Part shown: piece after piece, positions 19,905 to 31,559 of the stretch
Numbering within the stretch: the stretch's first letter is position 1
How the letters are laid out: each line of letters opens with the position of its first letter
Source of the DNA: Ahaetulla prasina
Taxonomy: Eukaryota > Chordata > Lepidosauria > Squamata > Colubridae
DNA: 64,000 nt
Assembly: GCF_028640845.1 (NCBI RefSeq)
Contig: NC_080539.1
Location: forward strand, 160,595,236 to 160,659,235
Direction of reading: 5' to 3'
Position numbers and translations under genes: made by a program
Notes under the pieces: model-generated
The model's database searches: none
Seen by the model: the letters and a program-made list of their open reading frames with translations, nothing else
What the model was told of the DNA's origin: nothing

Positions 19905-20755
19905 TGCAGAGTTACAAAAAGCAATTCTTTTATGCCTTCCAGAGCCTCCCTAGAATGAGCAAGTTCAATATTTTTATTCTTTTTATAATGCATTTTTGAA
20001 ATTTGGGAGGTTTTAATGAACAAAAGCTGTAAATCTTGCCGATGCATAAGCCCTAAGTCCTTTTGAATTTTTTGTAGCAGTGTGTCATAATTATCTTTTT
20101 TTATTGTAGTGCATTTTGCTGATACCTGTATTCTTAAATATTTAATTTTTTTGACTCTCGAAATCCCCCCTTTCTCCTCTAATTTCTCAATTTGTTTATT
20201 TGTTAGGTTTTTGGTCAGCATTTTAGTTTTATCCTTATTTATTTTGAGCCCTGCCACTTTGCCAAATTGATTTATATCTTCAAATGATAATTGTCCAGAT
20301 TCTAGGGGCTCCTCAATAATGAATACCAGATCATCGGCAAATGCTTGGACTTTGTATTCCTGTGATTTAATTTTTAATCCTTTAATTTCTGAGTTTTCTC
20401 TAATTTGTGACATTAATATTTCTATGGATAGGATGAATAATAAAGGGGACAGAGGACATCCCTGTCGTACTCCTTTTTCTATATTAAAGCTTTCCGTATA
20501 TTCACCATTTATAATTTTTTTTTTGCTCTTTGGGTGGAATAAATTGCCCTAATCATTTCTATGAAGTTTTCCCCCCAATCCATTTCTATTAATTGATTAA
20601 TCATAAAGTCCCAGTTCAGGCTGTCAAAGGCTTTCTGTGCGTCTAAGAATACCAGAGCTACTTGCTTACCAAAGTGGGTTTCATAATATTCAAGTACATT
20701 TATGATAGTTCTCATATTATTTTTGATATATCTATTGGGGAAAAAAACCAATTAT
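19905..20755 (-). pseudogene. L1 LINE ORF2 reverse transcriptase fragment
   Basis: Minus frames 20509-20751 and 19901-20413 encode consecutive pieces of an L1-type reverse transcriptase: FPNRYIKNNMRT, then LVFLDAQKAFDSLNWDFM, a frame change across a T-run near 20515, a GCPLSPLLF-type region, and VQAFADDLVFII with the catalytic FADD, followed by INKDKTKML. Domain order and wording are those of vertebrate L1. Neither the endonuclease nor a poly(A) tail is present, so this is an internal fragment. Confidence 0.85.
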
Positions 20756-20898
20756 TTTTTGATATGATCCAAGAATTAAATCTGCGTAAGCCCTATAAGA
20801 ATCACCAAGTCTGGCATTCACTTGTCCATACACTGAGTACATTCATCTGAAGTTAAATGGGGAATAATGAGCAAAATTGTCTTCTCAATGGTGGCAGG

Positions 20899-21927
20899 CA
20901 GTGGTGGGATTCAAATAATTTAACAACCGGTTCACCCAGGGTCAGGTTAGCTGTCATAGGAGGTGTGGCCCATCCCCATCCTCCATCTCCGCCGCATATG
21001 CCGACCAAGCCTCCCGCAATGGCCAACCTGACCCTTGGAGAACTGGTTGTTAAATTACCCTCCCACTATCAAAGTGAATCCTGGCCACTGCGCTGCAATG
21101 GAGAAATGGGCAACGGAGTGGCTGGCACGAGGGAAGGAGGTGTTGTGACCGAGGCCCAAGTAGTGATTACCAAACACAATTCAGCCCTGAACAAACTTAT
21201 TTTATTAAAACAGCTGAGAATTAATTCCTTCTCAGCTTAGTCCAAAACAAATTCTTTATAAACAGTCCTTCGGCCTTAACACCAACCTTTGTTGTCTTTG
21301 GCAACCTGCCAAAGGCTTTTCTTGGCAAAAAACCCCACAAAGTTCAAGAGACGCTGACAAGAAGCAATGGAATTCAACGTTGCTTTTCCACAAAGAACCC
21401 AATGCTCGTTGCTGCTCTTTTAAGCCTTATGGGAGTGGCCAATCTTCTTCTGGCCTTACTCCCAAGTTGTCCTTTTTGCTTCAGCTGCTCTTGCCTTCTG
21501 GCAGCTCTTCTCATGCGTGCACTACGAAGAGGCTCCTCCTGTTCCTCTGCCTCTCTGCTGTCCAACTCTGGAGGCTCCGGAGTCTGTGTATCGCTCCCAG
21601 ATGCCCTGGCCCAATCTCTGCCTTCGACGCAGAGTCCTCGTCCGGGCCTTCCCCTGACTCCAGGACTGGCCCATCATCTTCCCCAGCCTCCTCACTGTCC
21701 GACTCCACTGCCAGGTCCTCAGACTGCTGGCAGACCACAACAGGAGGAGGAACAGGTAGAAGAAAGAGGGAAAGCAGCCTTCTCTTTCCCTTGTGCCAGC
21801 CACTCCATTGCCCATTTCTCCATTGCAGTGCAGCACAGTGCCCAGGATCCATTTTGATAGCGGGTGGGTGAGTAATTCAATAACCAGTTCGCCTGAACTT
21901 GTGCAAACCAGCTGAATCTCACCACTG
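20899..21927. mobile_element. hAT-like foldback element carrying a solo LTR
   Basis: Termini CAGTGGTGGGATTCAAAT and GCTGAATCTCACCACTG are inverted. Internally, a longer inverted repeat pairs 21088-21139 (CTGCAATGGAGAAATGGGCA, AGTGGCTGGCAC) with 21786-21840. Without the 602-bp LTR and its 5-bp duplication the element is about 420 bp. Flanking 8-mers differ, so no target duplication is claimed. Confidence 0.7.
21141..21742 (-). mobile_element. Solo LTR (602 bp), same family as 3609-4494
   Basis: Begins TGTTGTGACC and ends GACCACAACA, flanked by a perfect GGAGG at 21136-21140 and 21743-21747. In its own orientation (minus) it carries GTCGGACAGTGAGGAGGCTG, ACTCCGGAGCCTCC-like and CCCATAAGGCTTAAAAG blocks shared with the first LTR, and AATAAAATAAG near its 3' end. 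The open frames on both strands at 21380-21871 are LTR sequence that happens to lack stops. Confidence 0.9.
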
Positions 21928-22085
21928 CATGCGATCTGTAAGATATTCTTGACTAATTCATTTATTACTTACACTGATGTTTTTCAGAGATTTAATTTCC
22001 TCTCTTCTTCCTTGTACTCATTTAAAGGTTTTCTAGTGTTATTTTTTATTGCTCGTACAGATATTTTATTACTGCTTGTTTTATA

Positions 22086-22462
22086 CAGGTGGTCCTTGAC
22101 TTAGTGATCATTCAAAGCTATAACATCACTGAAAAAAAGTGACTTATGACCATTTTTCACACTTATGATGGTTGTAGCATCCCCATGGTCACGAGAGAAA
22201 AATTCAGACAGTTGGCAACAGTTAATGACGGTTGCTGTGTCCCAAGGGCATGTGTTCAACTTTTGCAACCTTCTGACCAGCAAAGTCAATGAGGAAACCA
22301 GATCCTACTTAAGAAGCGCATTGCTAACCTAACAGCTGCAGCGATTCACTTAACAACTGTGGCAAGAAAGGTCATAAAATGGGGCAAAGCTCACTTAACA
22401 AATGTCTCGCTCAGGAACATAAATTTTGGGCTTGGTTGTAGCCGTAAGTCAAGGACTACCTG
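22086..22462 (+). mobile_element. Tc/mariner-like nonautonomous DNA transposon, intact-length copy
   Basis: TA|CAGGTGGTCCTTGACTTAG at the left, GTAAGTCAAGGACTACCTG at the right: clear inverted termini, 377 bp. The interior has CTTATGACCATTTTTCACAC, TCCCCATGGTCACGAGAG and AAATGGGGCAAAGCTCACTT. It is the same element, in opposite orientation, as the one split by the L2 at 8651/13515. TA is present at the left; the right TA has decayed to CTTA. Confidence 0.85.
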
Positions 22463-22747
22463 TCTTAATTGCAAGAGGTCAATTTATATCTAAAAGCAAA
22501 ATATGAGGTCTTAAAGTAATAACATTTAAGATTATTTAATTTTGTATAAAACTCATTTAAAATTGTGCATGCATTAGTTTCTATAGGAAAGTTCTCTTGG
22601 AGTTTTAGTATATCTCAAATGTTTGTTGCCTGTCAAGTACCGAATAACCATTGCAAATCTGTAAATGTAGATATACACATGAAAATAAAATATGTAGCTA
22701 TCCAGTATAGCCAGCAGAATATTTCACTTGATTTTCAAGTTACATGT

Positions 22748-22773
22748 ACACACATACACACACACACACACAC
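22748..22773. repeat. (CA)n microsatellite
   Basis: Short CA run with one TA interruption. Confidence 0.85.
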
Positions 22774-23513
22774 GTTATTTCAGCTGCATCCCTATATAAT
22801 ATTTGACTGCAATCCTATGTCTGTGTATTTGGCAGTAAGTTTCTTTCTCAATAGACCCGCATTGCTCATCAAACCAGACTAAAAGTGGTCCCTAATCTTT
22901 TTATCAAAGGGGCCATTTTTTATTGCTTTCCTGTGTTCTTTCCAGCAATGTCAAATAAGGATTTGCTATTATATATACCGACGATTGAATTGGACAATAC
23001 TCGGAAAAACAATTCAGGAACATCCAATTGGGAATATAAATTTGTCAAAAGTGCACCCACACAAACTGGGCTTATTTCAAATAAGTGATTTAGGTTCGGC
23101 TTGCAAATGTTTCTAAAGGCAGAATTTTATGCTGCCAAGACAAACAATACAAGAGGGAGAAAGGCACCTTCACTAGATAGCCATCTGCTAACAAAAACGT
23201 CTTGCTCTTTTGCCCAGTTAGATATGCTCCCGCCAACAAAATCTGCCTCAAAAATATTTTCTATCCTGAATGTGTGCATTCCTAACAGGTGGGATGAGCC
23301 CATTGGATTTGTAATGTAGTCTCTTGAGTTGAGTTCATAGAGCAGTGTGAGCATACATGGAATAAAATGGCTTTGGCTGTTCTTATAGCATATCTTGTTG
23401 CTTTTAGAAAGGTGTGTTTCATGTGGCGTATCTGTCTATAACCAATTTTAACTTGCATTTTCAGTATCTTACTAAAAAGTATATTGACCAAAGGCAGGCT
23501 GGGTATCAGAGGT
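22774..23513. other. No recognisable feature
   Basis: Unique-looking DNA with overlapping short frames on both strands near 23100-23350; no motif. Confidence 0.35.
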
Positions 23514-23697
23514 TGGGGTGCTATTCAGCAGGTACTGACAGGTTCTGGAGAACCGGTAGCCGAAATTTTGAGTAGTTCAGAGAACCGGCAAATACAACCT
23601 CTGGCTGGCCCCAGAGTGGGGTGGGAATGGAGATTTTGCAGTATCCTTCCCCTGCCATGCCCACCAAGCCATGCCCACAGAACCGGTAGTAAAAAAA
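23514..23697 (+). mobile_element. Nonautonomous hAT-like element, family 1, short variant
   Basis: GTTGGGGTGCTATTCAGCAG, then GGTTCTGGAGAACCGGTAGC, TTTTGAGTAGTTCAGAGAAC and a single TTTTGCAGTATCCTTCCCC unit, ending AACCGGTAGTAAAAAAAGG. It lacks the second internal unit found at 4926 and 7319, and the terminal CAG and CTG edges are eroded. Confidence 0.7.
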
Positions 23698-24999
23698 GGT
23701 CAATATTTATTTATGGGTCCACCTGGTCATGACAAAGGAAAAATTGTGACTTGGAGTGTAGGAAAATAGCAAAGTTTAATGTTTGACTGAAGGGAATGAA
23801 AGAAAACCAGGTAAGTTGTATATCTGGGAAGCTAGGAGAAAGGGAAAAGGATGCAATAGATCTGAATTAAAGCATTCTAATCACATGGAATATATATCAG
23901 AATGTATCAGTTGGTATCTTCTAGGTTTACTGTGCAATTTAAGAAGATAGAAATTTATGGGTTGGTACAGCCACATGTTATGCTCCAGTGAATTGTCAAA
24001 AATGGAAGAACCAAAGGGGAATTTTGGGGGGCAAAACACTGTGCAACATTCTGAATGACTATGACCCAGGATGAAAAAAAAATGATACTAGGTGACCATA
24101 ATGGATGGATGGCAAAGAAAGTACCCCCCCCAAAAAAAGTGAACCATTCCAGTACAGAAGTATATATTGGACAAGAAAGTTGATTGTTCACCTGGTAGCT
24201 ACTTAGGAAAAAGAATTGTTTTAAATAATGGTTTAAGGATGAGTCTCTTCATACCTACACATGGCAAAGGAATACATAAATTAAATTATCTACAAGTATT
24301 ATTGATGTGATAGTGGGAAGCCCCCCTTCCCCAGAAGAATGAAATGTTTTGGGAAATATTAAAAAGGCAGAATATTATATTACCCCTAAAGGAGGAATGG
24401 AGAAACATGCTCTTAAGGACAGAAAGCAGCCCCCAGTCATTCTTAATAGCCCACAGCAGATGCAGCACTTAAGAGATAAAGAGTTTATTGAAAGAGGAAG
24501 ACAAGTATCTAGATGGCACTATCCATAAGCAAAGCAAATACTGTCGATAGAAGCCCATTCAGGACAGGATATTTTAAAATTCCTTGCAGCAAAGTTTGAC
24601 AGCTAACAAAGCCAGAATGGTAGGATTAGAAAGCAGCTCTTCACCCGAGATCCAACACAGGATGAAAGCCATTAAGCCACAATAGGAATTGCCCAACACC
24701 CTTTCAGAACACAAGCCACTTCATTGCACCACCCCCAGAGCAGTTCAAACTTCAACGTCACAGAAACTTATAAAGATCCATTCACTCATTCAATCATTTG
24801 TTCAACTGACCTAGAACCAGAAACCCTGGTGGTTCTGTTCATCAATAAATGGACCATCTTTCCAATCAGCCTCCAGCCTCCATTTTATTTCCAGCATCAT
24901 TCTCCCAGCTTGGAACTGAACCAGATGGATTTTTCCTTCCAACACTTCCTTTCAATCATGTCCAATTTGTGGAGACTGGCTGTTTTTAATCGCACTGCA
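23698..24999. other. No recognisable gene
   Basis: Possibly an old, heavily decayed element (repeated GG-rich and A-run stretches near 24000-24330), but I could not assign it. The 131-codon plus frame at 24724-25119 runs into hAT terminal sequence and has no domain. Confidence 0.3.
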
Positions 25000-25043
25000 C
25001 GCGCGAACCAGTTGTTATTATACCGGTTGAATCCCACCACTGG
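25000..25043. mobile_element. Right terminus of a hAT-like element
   Basis: GCGAACCAGTTGTTATTATA then CCGGTTGAATCCCACCACTG matches the right end of the composite hAT at 58312. The partner left end was not found. Confidence 0.5.
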
Positions 25044-25397
25044 CCAGTTTATATTGCTTCCTGCTATCCTGCATGTCTTTACTCCAATCAGTCAGGAATT
25101 AAGGATGGGACCTTCCTGATGGAGGTGCTTCATGGATCACACATGACCCATTGATGGCAAGATTGGTCCATGGTAGGTTCATTTGCTGATAGGCTCTCTT
25201 AATGGTTAGCCACCATTCTCTGGTGATTCTTCTCAAATCGGTCTTTGGCCTGATTTGTTTTTAATTCCAATGTTTCCATACAGGGCAGCCTTGGTGTTGA
25301 TAATACAGGGCAGCAAAACAAATGAGACAAGGTAATCTAGATATGTAGCATATTATGCATGAAAAGAGACCAACCTATGCTGGTCCTTTCCGTTCTT

Positions 25398-25708
25398 TTA
25401 TCGTTTTTTTATTTATTTTATTTATTTTTTTATATAAAAAAGTTTTATTTTTACATTCATATCCAACAACTCATCCAATGTACAGTCATATACAATTAGT
25501 TGGGCTTGCCCAGTCACCACCCCCTCCTTTTAACTCTCTTCTACCTTCTTCTACTTTCCAGACCTTCCTCTCCTTCTCTTATCTACATCCTCTCCTCCCT
25601 CCACCCTCCACCTTCCTTCTCCCTCTTCTACCCCACTTCCTTCCTCTTCTCCCTCTTCTACCCCTCTTCTCCTCTTTCCTACCTCCTACTCTCTCCTCCT
25701 TTCTCTCT
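25398..25708 (-). mobile_element. 5'-truncated L1 insertion (3' UTR only)
   Basis: A 13-bp direct repeat CCTTTCCGTTCTT at 25385-25397 and 25709-25721 bounds the insert. It begins with a T-rich tail and AAAAAAGTTTTATTTTTACA, then a long pyrimidine-rich stretch with 'cagtcaccaccccctcc'. This matches the 3' end of the L1 at 47616-50444. Confidence 0.85.
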
Positions 25709-25721
25709 CCTTTCCGTTCTT

Positions 25722-26571
25722 GAATTGGATCATCAAATGCAAATTTAACTCAGAACTCTGCCAAAGTAGGACAGAATTTTAAACTCATATAACCCATTTA
25801 TGCCATTTATACGTCTTGATAATGCTCTGCATGCTCTGCAAGCTCCATTTTCACAGCACTAAAATGCTGTTGTTGACTTCAGATGCTTAGGAGTCAGAAT
25901 TAGATTACAGGGATGGGGTTGGGGATAATTGGCTTTAAACATCACCTGTTGTTCTCCTTTGCAAAATCAAGCTCTGCTTTCTGGGTTCTGAGCCATTAAG
26001 GGGGGTAGGGGAAGAGAGCTCTCTTTAATTGCCATCATTAAAATGAATTATTAAAAATCTTTGAAAATAGTCAGCAAATAGGAAAATACCTCAATCATGA
26101 AAGCCAGCAACTTCAGTTATGTACTGTTATTACCTAATCAGTAACAAGATATACTGGCATGAAATCCTTTGAACTAATGATTCTGAGACTTGGATGGTAT
26201 TCATGTGCATGTGCTTTTAAGGCAGTTAAGTATATCTTAGGCAAACTGAGATTTTGTCATCTTGTACCAATACATTCGTGTTTTAGATACAGGGGAAAAA
26301 ATGACTTATTTCCAATTAAAATGAGGTTTTCTTAGCTGTAGAAAAACAAATTACGTATTTCCAATTAATAAATCTCTGTAGCTTCTAAATTTCATTCCTC
26401 TTCATGGATGCTTTCCTGGGTTTTCATTTGCAATGCAATCTTTATTCACTCTTTCATTGCTTGGATGCAATCCAAATAACTCCCGTATTCTCCATTAAAA
26501 TGGCCATGTATCTACCGTATGTTGAAGATTGCTGTTGAGCTATAGGCCTGCAACTTCATGCCTGATCAATA
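25722..26571. other. No recognisable feature
   Basis: Unique-looking DNA with no convincing exon. Confidence 0.35.
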
Positions 26572-26576
26572 CCTAT

Positions 26577-27075
26577 TGTCATGCCTCAGCATATAACTTT
26601 TATATACTGTTGTTGCTCTCTAGCCCCATCTAGTGGCCAGAGAGACAAATACCAAGTATATTGTTTGAAGCTGACCCCACCCTTTTAAACATCAGCCCGC
26701 ACTCTCAAAACAAGTGCACATGGGGAAGTCAGACTCCATTTCCTTTAGCATTTGGAGAAGGCAGAAGCACAAAGAAAAATCCATCTTAATCTGTGGCACA
26801 TGGTCCTCCAAGGGCAAACCCACATCCCACATACAGAGCATCACTGGTGAGATTTAAATTGCTTGTATTTATTAATTGTTATGTTCAGCAGTAACTTCAT
26901 ACTATCTTGTATTTTGGTTCTCATTGTATGTATCCCTATTTTCCCCAGTTTCACCATATCCTGTTCTTTCAATAAAGCATTCAGATCTACTCACACAATC
27001 TGTTTTATTGGAGGACAGGTGGGTTTAGCTGCATGTTGAGCTGCACACAGACTAACATGTAATGAGGACATAACA
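26577..27075 (+). mobile_element. Solo LTR (499 bp), second family
   Basis: Starts TGTCATGCC and ends GGACATAACA; a perfect 5-bp duplication CCTAT lies at 26572-26576 and 27076-27080. A polyadenylation signal AATAAA at 26971-26976 sets the orientation. There is no similarity to the TGTTGTG family. No internal sequence or second LTR is present, so it is a recombination remnant of an ERV-like element. Confidence 0.8.
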
Positions 27076-27080
27076 CCTAT

Positions 27081-27799
27081 GAATATTTCCAGGAGCCAGG
27101 ATGCTGTGACTAATTGTTGCACTCTGGTGGCATCTTCCCATCATGTTTCCCCTCCCACATCTGCAGTTCTGATCATATTTCGTAGTCTGAACAGTGAACG
27201 TACACATAGACAAGAACCATGAATTAGGTAAGTCTGGCCTTGTTTGGCACCTTAGTGGAGCAGAGATGCAAAACCAAGCTTTGCTGATTGGCTTATTTAC
27301 TTTTTAGAAATAGAATCAGTTCAGGCCTGGTATCCTTATTTGCCTTCTGCTACCTTTGTCTTCCAAGTCAAGTTCCAGTGCTCCATTGACTGTCTTTCCG
27401 GTCATTAAGAGACAACATAAGGAATTACAAGTGTGGTGATGTTTATGGAACACTTAACTCCAGAACAAAAGATCATGCAGCAATTCAGGTCGTACAAATT
27501 ATACGCAAGGGCCTATAATTTGGAATTTGCGAGACAAGGACTAGTTATTATTTTGCTTGGTAATTATATTTACTGCATTAATTAGCATTCTCATGTGATG
27601 TCTGCATCTGTGTCTATATCTACATCGAGCAAAGTATACACACAGGAAAGCAAGCCACAATCTGGACAGAACATAGTGAAACAGACCAGCTCCCAGGTTG
27701 GCAAAAGAGATACAAGGTTGTATCTCTCTTTTATTTATTTAAACCTATTTGCCAAATATACATTATAGGAGGATAGATTGGAAGTAGATGAACATATTT
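27081..27799. other. No recognisable feature
   Basis: Unique-looking DNA, no exon-like structure seen. Confidence 0.35.
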
Positions 27800-28390
27800 T
27801 TAAAATTGAAGCGGGGGGGAGGAATCATTACATTTTGTTGATGATACTATTCTGATAGCTGAAAATGCAAATAATATGCAAGTTCTAGTAATGAACACCA
27901 CAGAAAATGGAATCAATGATTACAGCTACAAACACTGAAAACAAGTTAGGATCAACTGGTATCAACCCTAAAGGAACCCTAAATCAGAAAAAAAACAAAA
28001 CCCAAAAAACATGCATATTAGCATTTGGCAGGGTGGCAATGAACACCTTAGAAAAGGCATTGTGTAGTGTCTGTACCTACAAAAAACAGAATTGTGCAGG
28101 TAATGGTTTTTCTTGAGATACTGTATGGAAGCAAAAGTTGGACTATGAAGATTATAGAGTAGCAATAGTCTTGAACTTTGGTATAGGAGAAGAGTGTTGA
28201 GAATATTACAGATAACCAAGAATATAAACAAGTGTACCATATAAGAAATCAATCCAGAGTTCTCACTTGAGACACAAATGATCAAGCTCAAGTTATCATA
28301 TTTTTGACACATTATGTGAACACCCTTGAGAAGTTTATAATGATGGAGAAATAGAAGGAAAGAGAAGAAGAAAATAACCATCAGAAGATG
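27800..28390 (+). pseudogene. Decayed RTE/BovB-like LINE fragment
   Basis: Near 27836 the frame reads HFVDDTILIAENANN, a variant of the RTE reverse-transcriptase catalytic box (Y/F-x-DD). Further on come ILYGSKSWTMK, matching the 'YGCESWT' box of BovB, an IRNQSRVLT stretch, and a basic RRKEKKK tail around 28340. Many stops and shifts separate these pieces, so it is an ancient copy. The order of motifs supports RTE; the assignment to BovB is inference. Confidence 0.65.
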
Positions 28391-29221
28391 CATTCAAGGG
28401 GCCTCCTATATTTCTCTGCTACTACCTTGTGGTCATCTGGAGATCTGAAGACTAGATCTAATAGTCCTAACAGAGGGAGATAAAAGGTTTATTTTGTTTC
28501 TTTATCCTTCTGGTAGTTGTTATCACTAATGGAGTTAATTTTTCTAGCTTATGAAATGAGGATCATTACAGTGGTACAAAAGGCCAATGGCTTTGGAAGC
28601 CTAAAACAAAAATTTTAAGTGTGGTCCTATCTGCAGAAAATTTTGTCCATTTCTCATTCATTTCTCATCAATCCACTTAAACTTGACATACTAAAATGAT
28701 ACAAATGTAGGACTGGACTATAACTATGCCAGCCAAATTCTGGATTCCAAACCAAATCGGAGATCTAAATCATTTTCTGAAGCTTCATTAGTGTTTCAGA
28801 GATTTGCAAGAGAACAGACACACAGCATGCATCAATAAAAGTGATACATTTCTCCCCAAGGTCACCATAAAAGGAAAATGCTTAGATGGATGGATGGATG
28901 AGAGGAAGGCTAGGTTTTTGATTGATTTTCAGAGTTCTTACTCACAGTGGGTTTGCAAGAGAGAAGTGAGTTAATATTTTACTAGCATTTGCCCATTTTC
29001 TTCTACAAACACAAGAACAATGAAAGGGGTTGGTTGATGTCTATAAGAGAGAAGCATTGCTGACTTCCATAAAAATAGTGGCTGCTCTAGTCTTCCTACT
29101 ATGCCACTTTTGGTTCTGCATCCATCAGCCACCCCACTCCAACTGCATTTTGGTTAATTTGATATCAGAAAATCAAACCATTTTAAATAGTGTTCTAATT
29201 TTATTTTATAATTATAATTTA
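28391..29221. other. No recognisable gene; short (GGAT)n
   Basis: Contains GGATGGATGGATG at about 28888-28901. Otherwise unique-looking. Confidence 0.35.
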
Positions 29222-29450
29222 CGCTTTTGAGTAACTTGATTCCTGGTGACTGCCTGGATAAGTCCCTGAGGTTGTCTGTTCTGCAAGATTTTTCAGAAAT
29301 GGTTTGTCCTTGCCTCCTTCCTAGGGCTGTGAGGGTGTGACTGTTTCATGGTCACCCAGCTGGCTTTGCGGCTAAATCAGGGCTAGAACTCTCAGTCTTC
29401 TAGTTTCTACCCAGTGCCTTAACCAGTACACCAAACTGGCTCCTTCCCTG
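29222..29450 (-). mobile_element. tRNA-derived SINE (Sauria-like head, different tail)
   Basis: On the minus strand the head reads GCCAGTTTGGTGTACTGGTT, then AAGGCACTGGGTAGAAACTA and GAGTTCTAGCCCTGA (A- and B-box regions), and AGCTGGGTGACCATGAAACA. The head matches the Sauria SINE at 32587, but the tail (AAATCTTGCAGAACAGACAA, CAGGGACTTATCCAGGCAG) is different. Confidence 0.75.
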
Positions 29451-31134
29451 TCTGCTCAACTGAAATTTTGCAGCTTTCTTACATAGCAATATACTTAGGG
29501 ATTGTGCAATTTGTTTAATAAACTTCAAAAAAAAAATACAACAATATAGAATAAGGAGGAGAAATATATTCATGTTTTCCATCATTATATCCTAAGAAAC
29601 AACCTGATCCGGAGACAACACAAATCAAAGAGAAGGTCAAGATTTCATGGTTGTAATAAAAAATGGAGCGACATTACCAAGGCCTAAGGATAGTATACAA
29701 AGAAAGGTCTTAAGAAAAGTGAGAAAGTCAGCCTTAGACCTATTAATTTTCAGGGTTAATATGTGAATGACTCAATCCTGGGCTAGACAAGACATTGTAA
29801 TAAGTAAACACTTGTTTTATTTATATGAATAAAATTTTATTTTATATGAATAAAATGATAGGAAGAAGTAAACATTTTATTAGACCTTCTTGGTTCAGTT
29901 TTTGAGAAAAAAAATTTCCTAATTGGATTGGGAAGGCATTTCACCTTTTTCCCCCAAACCCACATGTATTTGTTGAACAAATTAACATCTTGATTTGTTC
30001 AGGTTTGCCATGTGAAAACTTCTGAACAGGCATGAACTATCATCGTCAGCTGTGACTGACAGGATCCTGTTAACCTCAGCCGGATTATTTGCTTTTGGGG
30101 CAGCTAAATTATGTGCAGATCTCTTTAAGTATCTTGGGGCACTCCTGGTTGCTCTCTGCCTTATATTGACCCTGAAAATCAATATATAACGGCCAGTCAC
30201 ACACTCTGATAATACTGAAGGGAGAAAAATAAAAATGTTGTTTATTTTAATGATTTTTCGTGTCTAAAAGGAAGTTCATTCACCCAACTGCAATTACTGG
30301 ATTTGCTCCTTTTGAATTCTTTTCTATGTGACTGGCAAAAGTGTTTTTTGTATCATTGGTCAGGAGCTACAATTTTCCAAACTACTTGCAGAACATGTTT
30401 GAAATTTCAGAATCCACAAACTGTAAGAATAGAAATGGAGGCAACTGAAATTCATTTTAAAATGTCTTCCCACCCCCCACCCAATTAGATTTCAAGAGAG
30501 AACTGTTGTGACACAAGAGATTGAGAAAGTAACTCACGTTATCACTGACTGACAGGCCATTCACATCCTATGACACACAGAGTTGGGTAAAAATAATCTT
30601 GTAGTACTATATAGTCCATAGCAAACAAAGTGCTCTCATGTACACTATTATAGTTCTGATTCTAAAAACGTTTAGAGTTTTTCTCAAAAACGGTCTCAAT
30701 GCTTTGATGATAAGTTTAATGTGGTCAAATCCAGCTTTATTTTTTTTTAATTAATAGCATTCTAGTTTTAGTACTGTAAAGGTGCTTTGTGATCCTTTAT
30801 TAGTTTTATATTTTACTACAATCTCATGACTCTGGGTGATATGCAAAATATAAAAAGGCAAAATTAAAACAGCCACAGTAAAATTAAAACAGAAATAGCA
30901 TAGAGAGGGAAAAAGATTTAGAACAGCGTGCACCATAATAGCAAAAATGAAGAGTTAGAAATAAAGTGTGGCACATTGGGTGAAAATCACTGATTTTCAG
31001 TTATCAACATTCTGGAATGTTCTCCCAAAAAAAAAAAAAAGCTCAGTTTTAATAGCCTTCTGAAAGCCATCAAGAAATCTTCATGGGGAGATCATTCTAA
31101 AGCAACACACAGCAGCAATGCTACCACTGAGAAT
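29451..31134. other. No recognisable gene or repeat
   Basis: Mostly unique-looking AT-rich DNA. Short frames have no motif. Confidence 0.35.
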
Positions 31135-31358
31135 CCCAAAGGTGCTTTTTCAGGAGGCAACTGGACTTTCTTGTTTTTTCTTTGAAGACATTTTGCTTCT
31201 CATCCCAGAAGCTTCTCCAGCTCTGACTGGATGTGAGATAAAATCCTTCCATTCCCCACCATCCAGTCAGAGCTGAAGAAGCCTCTTTGATGAGAAGTGA
31301 AACATCTTCAAAGAAAAAACAAGAAAGTCCAGTTGCCGCCTAAAAAAGCAAATTTGGG
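31135..31358. repeat. Large imperfect hairpin, about 100-bp arms
   Basis: CAACTGGACTTTCTTGTTTT, TTGAAGACATTTTGCTTCTC and CCAGCTCTGACTGGATG pair with CATCCAGTCAGAGCTG, GAGAAGTGAAACATCTTCAA and AAAACAAGAAAGTCCAGTTG on the other side of a roughly 25-bp loop (about 31237-31260). Outer bases (CCCAAAGGTGCTTTTT / AAAAAAGCAAATTTGGG) still pair. It is an inverted-repeat element or a palindromic duplication. Confidence 0.85.
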
Positions 31359-31375
31359 ACAACCATAACCTAGAT

Positions 31376-31449
31376 CAGGGTCTCCAACCTTGGCAACTTG
31401 AAGACTTGTGGACTTCAACTCCCAGAATTCCTCAGCCAGCTTTGCAAAG
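31376..31449. mobile_element. Half of a palindromic hAT MITE with intact 8-bp target duplication
   Basis: CAGGGTCTCCAACCTTGGCA and GTGGACTTCAACTCCCAGAA match the left arm of the MITE at 16039. The right arm is missing, yet ACCTAGAT flanks both edges (31368-31375 and 31450-31457). Either the element transposed as a half or the right arm was lost precisely. Confidence 0.8.
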
Positions 31450-31559
31450 ACCTAGATGACTGAAAATCTCTACAGACTACCACCGAGAAGCAACATCTTG
31501 TAGCCTCAGTTCAAGTCATATCCTGGAAGTGTGAAGCAAAGGAGGCATCTTGTCCCTCC

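Noticed and set aside
21380..21871. 163- and 151-codon plus frames plus minus-strand partners
   Set aside because: They lie inside a solo LTR bounded by a GGAGG duplication, and parallel frames occur in the sister LTR at 3489-3956.
24724..25119. 131-codon plus frame
   Set aside because: No domain; its 3' third is the terminus of a hAT-like element (to 25043), and no splice signals were found.
25355..25748. 122- and 82-codon Ser/Leu/Pro-rich frames
   Set aside because: They translate the pyrimidine-rich 3' UTR of a TSD-bounded L1 insertion.
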